Part shown: piece by piece, positions 1-6,028 of the stretch | How positions within the stretch are numbered: the first letter of the stretch is position 1 | How the letters are laid out: each line of letters starts with the position of its first letter | Assembly (NCBI GenBank): GCA_019411205.1 | Contig: DXRF01000184.1 | Location: forward strand, 1 to 6,477 | Reading direction: 5' to 3' | Length of the DNA: 6,477 nucleotides | Source: Parabacteroides sp. | GTDB taxonomy: Bacteria > Bacteroidota > Bacteroidia > Bacteroidales > Tannerellaceae | The notes under the pieces: model-generated | Database searches by the model: none | What the model was told of the DNA's origin: nothing | The model's input: the letters and a program-made list of their open reading frames with translations, nothing else | Program-made: the position numbers and the translations under genes

Positions 1-55
1 AACTCGTGACCCTCAGCTTGGGAAGCTGATGCTCTACCAACTGAGCTACTACCGC
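1..55 (-). tRNA. tRNA-Gly (anticodon CCC), 3' part cut by the window edge
   Basis: Read on the minus strand, the sequence starts GCGGTAG (acceptor 5' strand), then TA, a D-arm with GCTC/GAGC paired around AGTTGGTA, and an anticodon stem TCAGC/GCTGA enclosing the loop TTCCCAA. The anticodon is therefore CCC, which reads the glycine codon GGG. The variable region GGGTC and the first strand of the T-arm (ACGAG then TT) follow before the window ends, so the rest of the T-arm and the acceptor 3' strand are not visible. The gene is divergent from argB. Confidence is high because the D and anticodon stems pair perfectly and the invariant D-loop GG and U33 are present. Confidence 0.95.
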
Positions 56-66
56 GTTGGATGGTG

Positions 67-74
67 CAAAAGTA
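67..74 (-). promoter_or_regulatory. Candidate -7 box of the tRNA-Gly promoter
   Basis: On the minus strand these bases read TACTTTTG, which fits the Bacteroidales -7 consensus TAnnTTTG. The box ends 11 bp before the mature tRNA 5' end, which leaves room for a transcription start a few bases upstream of the tRNA. No clear TTTG/TTG -33 element is present at the usual distance, so the call rests on one box and its position. Confidence 0.45.
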
Positions 75-95
75 TACAAATCTTTTATTTTTTAG

Positions 96-103
96 TACCT
101 TTG
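96..103 (+). promoter_or_regulatory. Candidate -7 box of the argB promoter
   Basis: TACCTTTG matches the Bacteroidales primary-sigma -7 consensus TAnnTTTG. It lies 29 bp before the argB start codon, so the mRNA would begin near position 110 with a short A/T-rich leader, as is common in this group. There is no obvious TTG-type -33 box about 20 bp upstream (positions 71-76 read agtata), so the promoter may be weak or regulated. It is back to back with the tRNA promoter box. Confidence 0.55.
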
Positions 104-132
104 GCTCAAAAAATTTAAAATAATTTATAGGA

Positions 133-900
133 ATGGAAAAGCTAACGCTGATAAAGGTGGGAGGAAAGATTGTGGAAGAAGAAGAAACGCTCCGCAATCT
201 GTTGAATGACTTCTCGCAAGTGGAAGGATATAAAGTGCTGGTTCATGGGGGCGGACGTTCCGCTACGAAACTGGCTGCACAGTTGGGTATTGAGAGTAAG
301 ATGGTGGGCGGTCGCCGGATTACGGATGCAGACATGTTGAGAGTGGTTACAATGGTTTACGGAGGACTGGTCAACAAGAATATTGTTGCCGGTCTTCAGG
401 CTTTAGGCATAAACGCGTTGGGACTGACCGGGGCGGATATGAATCTGATGCGATCGGACAAACGTCCGGTAGGAGAGGTTGATTATGGTTTTGTCGGGGA
501 TGTAAAAGAGGTGAATGCGGATCTGCTGGCATCCTTGATTCATCAGGGCATTGTTCCGGTATTGGCTCCCCTTACACACGACAAACAAGGACATATGTTG
601 AATACCAATGCCGATACAATCGCAGGCGAAGCTGCAAAGGCTCTGGCAAAACATTTTGAAGTGACTTTGATGTTCTGCTTTGAAAAGAAAGGGGTTTTGA
701 AAGATGAGAGCGATGATGAAAGTGTGATTCCCGAAATAGACCGTACGGCTTTCAAGCAGTATGTGGAAGCAGGTGTCATTCAAGGTGGAATGATCCCTAA
801 GCTCGAAAATTCGTTTCAAGCTATCGACGCCGGGGTTAAGCAGGTGATTATTACGCAGGCATCGGATATTCATTTGGGAAAAGGTACACGTGTCTTTTAA
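133..900 (+). CDS. argB: ArgB, acetylglutamate (or N-succinylglutamate) kinase
   Basis: A 255-aa amino-acid kinase family protein that phosphorylates the gamma-carboxylate of an N-acylated glutamate, the second step of arginine biosynthesis, in the cytoplasm. Visible landmarks are the N-terminal K8-V-G-G-K nucleotide-binding lysine and glycines, the glycine-rich loop HGGGRSAT (38-45), the arginine-containing GGRRITD segment (59-65) for the acyl-glutamate substrate, NTNADT (157-162) with the expected catalytic aspartate at D161, and GGMIPK (218-223) with the phosphate-binding lysine K223. The length is close to the short E. coli type and lacks the N-terminal helix extension of arginine-inhibited hexameric enzymes, so feedback inhibition by arginine is unlikely (inference). 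Bacteroides fragilis is known to use N-succinyl intermediates later in this pathway, so the true substrate may be N-succinylglutamate; sequence alone does not settle this. The gene stands alone, with no other arg gene in view. Start chosen: the only suitable ATG, after an A-rich leader with little Shine-Dalgarno signal. Confidence 0.95.
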   Translation: MEKLTLIKVGGKIVEEEETLRNLLNDFSQVEGYKVLVHGGGRSATKLAAQLGIESKMVGGRRITDADMLRVVTMVYGGLVNKNIVAGLQALGINALGLTGADMNLMRSDKRPVGEVDYGFVGDVKEVNADLLASLIHQGIVPVLAPLTHDKQGHMLNTNADTIAGEAAKALAKHFEVTLMFCFEKKGVLKDESDDESVIPEIDRTAFKQYVEAGVIQGGMIPKLENSFQAIDAGVKQVIITQASDIHLGKGTRVF

Positions 901-979
901 TATGTTATCAAACTTGTGGTAAATATTGTGTTTTGCAACAAATTTTATCCGTAAAATGATAATAAGTAAAATTATTTAC

Positions 980-987
980 TATATTTG
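980..987 (+). promoter_or_regulatory. Possible upstream -7-like box in the argB-modF gap
   Basis: TATATTTG fits TAnnTTTG but lies in a very A/T-rich stretch where chance matches are common, and no TTG-type -33 box is seen 19-21 bp upstream. If active, it would produce a leader of roughly 165 nt before the ATPase gene, or a short separate RNA covering the inverted repeat at 1034-1093 and ending at the hairpin at 1099-1129. This is a weak call. Confidence 0.2.
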
Positions 988-1033
988 TGGTATAAATAGT
1001 TTAAGTGTATTTTTAAAACGAACGTTAGGATAC

Positions 1034-1093
1034 TGTACAGGTCTGTTTTTGGTAACTAATTTGCGAAGGAATATATAACAATATACCTGTACA
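1034..1093. repeat. Perfect 9-bp inverted repeat (TGTACAGGT / ACCTGTACA)
   Basis: TGTACAGGT at 1034-1042 is exactly the reverse complement of ACCTGTACA at 1085-1093. After one mismatch the pairing can continue for four more pairs (1044-1047 with 1080-1083, one of them G-U). Each arm also contains a local palindrome: CTGTACAG at 1033-1040, and CTGTACAA, one base off, at 1087-1094. Their centres are 54 bp apart, about five helical turns. The element may be a pair of operator sites for a dimeric regulator of the following operon, or an RNA stem in a longer leader. Nothing in the sequence decides between these. Confidence 0.6.
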
Positions 1094-1098
1094 AAATA

Positions 1099-1129
1099 GA
1101 AGGGGGAGCTTGGGAGAGTTTCCCCTTTT
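1099..1129 (+). terminator. Possible terminator or attenuator hairpin upstream of modF
   Basis: GAAGGGGGAG (1099-1108) can pair with TTCCCCTTTT (1120-1129) around an 11-nt loop, with a GGGG/CCCC core and three G-U pairs. The T-run is part of the 3' arm and is followed by CTGTT, so the U-tract is imperfect. It could end transcripts coming from argB or from the candidate box at 980-987. It sits between and over the promoter elements of the next gene, so it may simply be a sequence constraint of that promoter. Confidence 0.3.
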
Positions 1130-1141
1130 CTGTTACCTTTG
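1109..1141 (+). promoter_or_regulatory. Bacteroidales-type promoter of the modF operon
   Basis: The -7 box TACCTTTG (1134-1141) matches TAnnTTTG and lies 21 bp downstream of CTTG (1109-1112), which fits the TTTG/TTG -33 element. Transcription would start near 1148, about 14 bases before the ATG at 1162, which is a typical short leader for this group. This is the best promoter match in the window and probably drives all three downstream genes, because the gaps between them are too short for further promoters. Confidence 0.7.
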
Positions 1142-1161
1142 CTTCGTGTAATAAAAAGGCG

Positions 1162-2631
1162 ATGGAAAATAGGAAAATAGTGGTGAATATTCAGAACGTC
1201 GTGACCCGTTTGCCGGAACTGCGTTTTGAAGAACCTCTCAATTGGATGATAGAAGAGGGGCAACAATGGGTTGTCATCGGTCCGAACGGTGCAGGCAAAA
1301 CATTGATAGCCGACGTTATGCAGCGTAAATTTGCATTGAAGGAAGGCGAAGTTACTTTCGGATACGGGGAAAATGTCAGTAATCTGGTGAAAAGTATAGC
1401 GTTTAAAGATATTTACTCTTTGGCTGATTGCCGTAATTCTTATTATCAGCAACGTTGGCATTCGACTGAAACGGACGAGGTGCCTACAATAGAAGATATA
1501 TTAAATGAAGATGCAGGATCGGAAGATTATCATAAAGTGTTATCTTTGTTTGGCATAGAAGAGTTTTTGTCGAAGAAACTGATCTTCCTGTCCAGTGGTG
1601 AGTTGAGGAAGTTTTTGATTGTTCGTACGTTATTGAAGCATCCTCGTGTCTTGATATTGGATAATCCGTTTATCGGATTGGATGCTCCTTCGAGGGGTGT
1701 TCTGGTGGAGATGTTGCAGCAAATAACGAAGTTGAAGGGTGTGCAGGTGGTTTTACTGCTTTCCAATCCGGACGATATACCTGAAATGATTACACATGTC
1801 TTACCGGTCAAGCAGCGCAAATGTCTTCCTGTTTACAGCCGAGAGGATTTCCTGAAGCAAACGGATCTGATAGCCGATTTGTTCCCGTTTGAAGGAAAGG
1901 AAGATTCTGTTCGGAGCGGGGTGTTTTCACTTCCGGTCGGGGAACAGAAAGAACCTTCTGCTCATCTCGTTACTTTCAGGATGGAACATGTTTCGATCAA
2001 GTATGGTAATCGTACGATTCTGAAAGATCTGGATTGGGAAGTGAGAAACGGGGAGAAATGGGCGTTGTTCGGTCCCAACGGGGCTGGCAAATCGACTTTG
2101 TTGAGTTTGATTTATGCCGATAATCCGCAGTCGTATGCCAATACGCTTTATCTTTTTGACCGTAAACGTGGTTCAGGGGAAAGTATCTGGGATATAAAGA
2201 AGCGTATCGGATATGTCTCCCCGGAAATGCATCTTTTCTATATGGAAAATGTGCCGGTATTGAATATCGTCAGTTCCGGATTTTTTGACTCGATCGGGTT
2301 GTTCAGGAAATGTACGGAAAGGCAGCAACAGGTAGCTTTGGCCTGGATGTGTGTATTCGGTATCGGAGAGTTGAAAGACCGTTCTTTCCTTACGCTTTCT
2401 TCCGGTGAGCAGAGGTTGGCGCTTTTGGCGCGTGCGTTTGTCAAAGATCCGGACTTGATTATCTTGGATGAACCGTTGCACGGATTGGATGTGAGCAATA
2501 AGAAGAAGGCGGCTGCCATTATCGAGCAGTTTTGTTCACGTCCGGGGAAGACGTTGATCTATGTCACGCATTATCCACATGAATTACCGGCTTGTGTGGA
2601 TAAACGTTTTGAATTGGTTAAACACGCTTAA
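1162..2631 (+). CDS. modF: ModF-like protein with two fused ABC ATPase domains
   Basis: A 489-aa soluble protein with two ABC nucleotide-binding domains and no membrane segment. Length and layout match E. coli ModF (about 490 aa), and the second half shares its distinctive block of RGSGE followed by IWDIKK and IGYVS (337-353). Domain 1: Walker A GPNGAGKT (40-47), signature LSSGE (143-147), Walker B LILDNP (164-169), D-loop GLD (172-174). Domain 2: Walker A GPNGAGKS (304-311), signature LSSGEQ (412-417), Walker B LIILDEP (432-438), D-loop GLD (441-443), switch histidine H470. Domain 1 has Asn168 where the catalytic glutamate is expected and no histidine in its switch position (LLLSNPDD), so probably only one of the two ATP sites hydrolyses ATP efficiently. 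ModF proteins are linked by name to molybdate uptake, but no modABC genes are visible here, so the real partner may be the membrane protein encoded 11 nt downstream (inference). First gene of the operon. Start: the ATG just after the promoter. Confidence 0.85.
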   Translation: MENRKIVVNIQNVVTRLPELRFEEPLNWMIEEGQQWVVIGPNGAGKTLIADVMQRKFALKEGEVTFGYGENVSNLVKSIAFKDIYSLADCRNSYYQQRWHSTETDEVPTIEDILNEDAGSEDYHKVLSLFGIEEFLSKKLIFLSSGELRKFLIVRTLLKHPRVLILDNPFIGLDAPSRGVLVEMLQQITKLKGVQVVLLLSNPDDIPEMITHVLPVKQRKCLPVYSREDFLKQTDLIADLFPFEGKEDSVRSGVFSLPVGEQKEPSAHLVTFRMEHVSIKYGNRTILKDLDWEVRNGEKWALFGPNGAGKSTLLSLIYADNPQSYANTLYLFDRKRGSGESIWDIKKRIGYVSPEMHLFYMENVPVLNIVSSGFFDSIGLFRKCTERQQQVALAWMCVFGIGELKDRSFLTLSSGEQRLALLARAFVKDPDLIILDEPLHGLDVSNKKKAAAIIEQFCSRPGKTLIYVTHYPHELPACVDKRFELVKHA

Positions 2632-2642
2632 GGATTTGTCTG

Positions 2643-4394
2643 ATGAAATACAAACTTGTTGCCTTTTGGTTGATCGTTTTCGGAGTTTTGTTTGCTTTTT
2701 TGCAAATGCGTTTCGAGTATCACTTTTACTATATAGAACAGAGCCAGCTGTTTTTGTTTTCTGAGGCGTATATAAGGAATAAATTGGTTCTTCCGGGTGG
2801 CTTTTCCATGTTGGTGGCGGAGTTCCTTGTGCAGTTTTTTATCCGGCCCTATGTTGGGGCGTTGGTCACTGCGGCCTTGTTGACAGGTGTCGGGATTTGT
2901 ACGGCAGGTATTGTGAAACGGATCGCATCCGCTTCGGGGCTTTTTATCCTCTATGTGCTGCCGATGTTGGCTTTGCTGTTCATGCATTTTGACTTCAATT
3001 ACCGGGTGCAGGGTACTGTCTGCTATCTGATGATGACGGCTTTGTTCTGTGGATATATGCGGATAAGAAATGATCTTTTCCGTTTGGTTGCGGGCTGTGT
3101 GCTGGTTCCGGTTTTGTTTTGGCTGGCAGGATCGATTGCCGTCTTGTTTGCGGGAATGGTTTACCTGTTCGAAGGGTTGCGTAAGACGCCTAAATGGTAT
3201 ATCTCGTTGATCGGAGTTGCGGAAGTTTTGTTATTGGGTGTTGGAACGGTTTATTTCTCTTTGATGGGTGAATACCGGTGGGTTTTCGGTCCGGATCTGT
3301 ATTATCATTATACGCTCCATCCAAAAGAAATCATTTATTATTCCTGGATTTGCCTGCCTCTGGTTTTTCTTGTCGCTTTCTTTGTCCGGAATAAGAATAG
3401 TTTGTCCGGGAAGAAATTGTTTGCAGGGATCAGTTGTATTGCTCAATTGGCTATGATTGCTGCCGTTCTGTGGTGGGGAATGCCCAAATATAGCGATGCA
3501 AAGACACTGAAGTTGAAAAAACTGGATTATTTTGCCCGTACGGAACAATGGGACAAGACGATAGAAGAATGTAAAGGGAAACTGACAAATTTCTTATATA
3601 TGTGCCATCTGAATATGGCATTGGCCAATAAGGGAGAACTTTCGGATAAAATGTTCAACTTCGACCAGCGGGGGCCTCAAGGGTTGCTCGTACAATGGAA
3701 TAAATCGGAAAATATCTCTTGTATGCTCAGTGATATCTATTTTACGATGGGAGCAACCGCTTCATCGCAGGAAATGGCTTTTGAGGGATATGTGAGTGCT
3801 ATGGAGGATGGCAATCCTCGTATGTTGAAAAGACTGGTACAGACGAATCTGATTTACGGTACGTATCCCGTAGCTGAAAAATATATCTCGATACTTGAGA
3901 GAACGTATGCATATCGGGATTGGGCTCAATCACAGCGCAAATTTCTTTATAATGACAAGGCTGTCGAAAACGATCCCGTATTGGGAACCCGCAGGCGGAT
4001 GTTGCCGGACCGGAATTCATTGGCAATGATAAATGGATTGGCGGGAGATTTGGAACTTTTCTTGGAAAAAGGACCGGCCAATTCTGCTACATTGCAGTAT
4101 TTGGGTGCTATGTATTTACTGGCTAAAAATCTGGAGGGATTTAAAGCGATGGTGGAGAAATATTATGGGACGGAGTTCTTGCCCGTTTTACCCGTGCATT
4201 TTCAGGAAGCCGTCATTGTGATGTCTGAAAAAGAACCGGATTACTGGAAGCGCTTCAATATCTCCGAAACAACTGTTGCACGTTTCTCCAACTATAAAAC
4301 GCAGGTGCTTGCGAACCGCAATAACAGTGGTATTGCCGGGCTGTTGAACCGGTCGTACGGGAATACCTACTGGTTTTACTTTATGTTTAAATGA
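2643..4394 (+). CDS. Polytopic membrane protein with TPR-like C-terminal half, probably DUF6057 type
   Basis: A 583-aa protein of unknown function. The first half (to about residue 280) is a series of hydrophobic segments, roughly at 5-21, 70-90, 98-116, 123-139, 146-175 (perhaps two), 185-206, 231-248 and 259-279, plus an ambiguous one near 55-67, giving about eight or nine membrane helices. The second half is soluble and helix-rich, with TPR-like helical pairs such as the stretch around 295-330 (FARTEQWDKTIEE) and the region near 395-425. It ends in the aromatic-rich TYWFYFMFK. The architecture recalls a Bacteroidetes family I remember as DUF6057; that match is from memory and unverified. 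The gene starts 11 nt after the ATPase stop, preceded by AAGGA at 2630-2634, and its stop overlaps the start of the lipoprotein gene, so the three are almost certainly co-transcribed. It has no ABC-permease signature I can name, so calling it the ATPase's membrane partner would be speculation. Confidence 0.85.
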   Translation: MKYKLVAFWLIVFGVLFAFLQMRFEYHFYYIEQSQLFLFSEAYIRNKLVLPGGFSMLVAEFLVQFFIRPYVGALVTAALLTGVGICTAGIVKRIASASGLFILYVLPMLALLFMHFDFNYRVQGTVCYLMMTALFCGYMRIRNDLFRLVAGCVLVPVLFWLAGSIAVLFAGMVYLFEGLRKTPKWYISLIGVAEVLLLGVGTVYFSLMGEYRWVFGPDLYYHYTLHPKEIIYYSWICLPLVFLVAFFVRNKNSLSGKKLFAGISCIAQLAMIAAVLWWGMPKYSDAKTLKLKKLDYFARTEQWDKTIEECKGKLTNFLYMCHLNMALANKGELSDKMFNFDQRGPQGLLVQWNKSENISCMLSDIYFTMGATASSQEMAFEGYVSAMEDGNPRMLKRLVQTNLIYGTYPVAEKYISILERTYAYRDWAQSQRKFLYNDKAVENDPVLGTRRRMLPDRNSLAMINGLAGDLELFLEKGPANSATLQYLGAMYLLAKNLEGFKAMVEKYYGTEFLPVLPVHFQEAVIVMSEKEPDYWKRFNISETTVARFSNYKTQVLANRNNSGIAGLLNRSYGNTYWFYFMFK

Positions 4395-5866
4395 AGCATA
4401 ATAACATGGAAAGAAAGAATATATATTTATGTATGCTGGCAGTTTTGCTGTCTTGTTCCGACTCGGTGAAAGTGAGCCGTACATTGGACGAGATGCCTGC
4501 CATTTTTCCGGATTATAACGGTGTGGTTATTCCTCCTAATATAGCTCCCTTGAATTTTGCTTTGAACGATCAGAATGCCGGATCGCGTGCTGTTTTTTCT
4601 TTTGAAGGGCAACAATTCGAGGTAAAAGGAGAAAAGGGAAGCTTTGTGATTCCTCCTTCCAAATGGAAGAAATTGTTGGAATCGGCTGCCGGTAATTCCA
4701 TACAGGTGACGGTTCAGGTGAAACAAGGCAATGACTGGGTGGCCTATTCTCCTTTTACCATCCGGATTGCTCCGGAAAGGGTAGACCCTTATCTGGCTTA
4801 TCGCCTGATCGATCCGGGATATGAGCTGTGGAATAAGATGGGAATTTATCAGCGGGATCTGGAAACTTATACGCAAACTCCTATCATTGAAAATAAGATG
4901 AGCGGAAACAACTGTGTGAATTGTCATTCGTTCTGCATGCAGAATCCGGATAAGATGTTGTTCCATATGCGTGAGACTTTTCCGGGAACGATCCTGATCG
5001 ATGGTGATAAGATTGAAAAGCTGAATACCAAGACGAAAGAAACGATTTCTTCTTTGGTTTACCCTTCTTGGCATCCTTCGGGTAAATATGTGGCTTTCTC
5101 TGTAAATACAACCAAGCAGGCATTTCATCTGAATGATAAGAATAGGGTGGAGGTATATGACGAGGCTTCCGATGTTGTGGTGTACGATGTGGAAAAACAC
5201 GAGATCGTAACAGCTTCAAATATCTTTTCGAAAGATGCTTTTGAAACATTTCCGACTTTCTCTCCTGACGGAAAGACACTCTATTTCTGTTCGGCGGAGG
5301 CCCGGCCGATTCCGCAGGAATACTCGGAAGTCAAATATAACTTATGTTCTGTCTCTTTTGATCCGGTGACACGTGCTTTCGGGTCGCAAGTCGATACGCT
5401 TTACAATGCGAAGAGCGGCGGAATGAGTGCTTCTTTCCCTCGTGTTTCGCCTGACGGACGCTACCTTTTATATACATTGTCCGGTTATGGAAACTTTTCG
5501 ATATGGCATAAAGATGCAGATTTGTATATGGCAGACCTTCAGACTGGCATGAGCCATCCGTTGACGGAAGTGAATAGTGACGATGTGGACAGCTATCATT
5601 CCTGGAGTAGTAACAGTCGTTGGTTCGTATTCAGTAGCAGGAGAATAGACGGTTTATATACACGCCCGTATATTGCATATGTGAACGAAGATGGCAAAGT
5701 TGGCAAGCCTTTCCTGTTGCCTCAGAAAGAAGCCGGTTTCTATCAGTCCTTTATGAAATCTTTCAATATCCCGGAATTTATAACCGGAAAGGTAAAAGTG
5801 CGAGGACGGGCTCTGGCTATTAAGGCAAAAGAGGATCAGGGGACGGATGTCAAGTTTGTAAAATGA
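4391..5866 (+). CDS. Probable lipoprotein with one CxxCH heme motif and PD40 (TolB-like) beta-propeller repeats
   Basis: A 491-aa exported protein. The N-terminus has basic residues, a hydrophobic stretch and the lipobox LLSC with Cys22 as the likely lipidated residue, so it should be anchored in an envelope membrane. Residues 30-170 are a conserved-looking beta-rich region ending in DPYLAYRLIDPGYELWN (132-148). CVNCH (175-179) is a CxxCH c-type heme motif, with M183, H192 and M193 as possible distal ligands. The rest carries PD40/WD-like blades centred on HPSGK (228-232), SPDGK (291-295), SPDGR (353-357) and SWSSNSR (404-410), each followed by a beta-strand with aromatic residues. PD40 repeats occur in TolB and many Bacteroidetes envelope proteins. 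The start ATG overlaps the previous stop (ATGA), which suggests translational coupling; a second in-frame ATG at 4406 would give a shorter signal peptide and is an equally possible start. Heme attachment is inferred from the motif only. The role is unknown; redox or heme sensing or electron transfer at the envelope are options. Confidence 0.85.
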   Translation: MKHNNMERKNIYLCMLAVLLSCSDSVKVSRTLDEMPAIFPDYNGVVIPPNIAPLNFALNDQNAGSRAVFSFEGQQFEVKGEKGSFVIPPSKWKKLLESAAGNSIQVTVQVKQGNDWVAYSPFTIRIAPERVDPYLAYRLIDPGYELWNKMGIYQRDLETYTQTPIIENKMSGNNCVNCHSFCMQNPDKMLFHMRETFPGTILIDGDKIEKLNTKTKETISSLVYPSWHPSGKYVAFSVNTTKQAFHLNDKNRVEVYDEASDVVVYDVEKHEIVTASNIFSKDAFETFPTFSPDGKTLYFCSAEARPIPQEYSEVKYNLCSVSFDPVTRAFGSQVDTLYNAKSGGMSASFPRVSPDGRYLLYTLSGYGNFSIWHKDADLYMADLQTGMSHPLTEVNSDDVDSYHSWSSNSRWFVFSSRRIDGLYTRPYIAYVNEDGKVGKPFLLPQKEAGFYQSFMKSFNIPEFITGKVKVRGRALAIKAKEDQGTDVKFVK

Positions 5867-5869
5867 TCC

Positions 5870-5980
5870 TTAACGACGTCGGGGAATGATACGAACCAAG
5901 ATTGCATTGGCATCAGCCTCGGTGACATTCAGATTTGTTGTTTGGTAATTATATGCAGAGATATAAAAAATGGGGCTGTC
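5870..5980 (-). pseudogene. Apparent C-terminal remnant of a leftward gene
   Basis: On the minus strand an open frame of 36 codons ends with TAA at 5870-5872, only 3 bp from the stop of the lipoprotein gene on the other strand. The predicted peptide includes YISAYNYQ and ends TEADANAILVRIIPRRR, which has a natural protein-like composition. There is no ATG, and the frame is closed upstream by a TAA (5981-5983) inside the terminator hairpin, so it cannot be a complete gene. It looks like the 3' end of a formerly longer convergent gene whose upstream part was lost or replaced near 5960-6000. The frame is the same as that of the partial gene at 6029, but several stops and the terminator separate them. 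The protein family is not recognised. A chance open frame of this length is possible. Confidence 0.4.
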
Positions 5981-5998
5981 TTATTTTAGACAGCCCCA
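5971..5998. terminator. Bidirectional rho-independent terminator
   Basis: TGGGGCTGTCT (5971-5981) pairs perfectly over 11 bp with AGACAGCCCCA (5988-5998) around the 6-nt loop TATTTT. AAAAAA (5965-5970) precedes it and a T-run (GTTTTT at 6002-6007) follows it, so it gives a U-tract on either strand. It lies between convergent genes and should end both the rightward three-gene operon and the leftward gene entering from the right edge. Confidence 0.9.
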
Positions 5999-6028
5999 CT
6001 TGTTTTTAATGTGATGAATAATCAAATT

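Noticed and set aside
403..873. A 156-codon minus-strand open frame within argB
   Set aside because: It is antisense to an unmistakable kinase gene and its product has no domain features.
921..948. An A/T-only hairpin after argB considered as its terminator
   Set aside because: The stem is short, lacks G-C pairs at its base, contains a bulge and is not followed by a clean T-run.
979..1461. A 160-codon minus-strand frame covering the intergenic region and the start of modF
   Set aside because: Half of it is antisense to the first ATPase domain, and the rest covers A/T-rich regulatory DNA including the modF promoter; the product has no recognisable features.
4427..5200. A 257-codon open frame on the minus strand inside the lipoprotein gene
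   Set aside because: It lies fully antisense to a gene with clear motifs (lipobox, CxxCH, PD40), and its own product shows no recognisable domain and has shadow-like composition rich in His, Arg, Ile and Ser.
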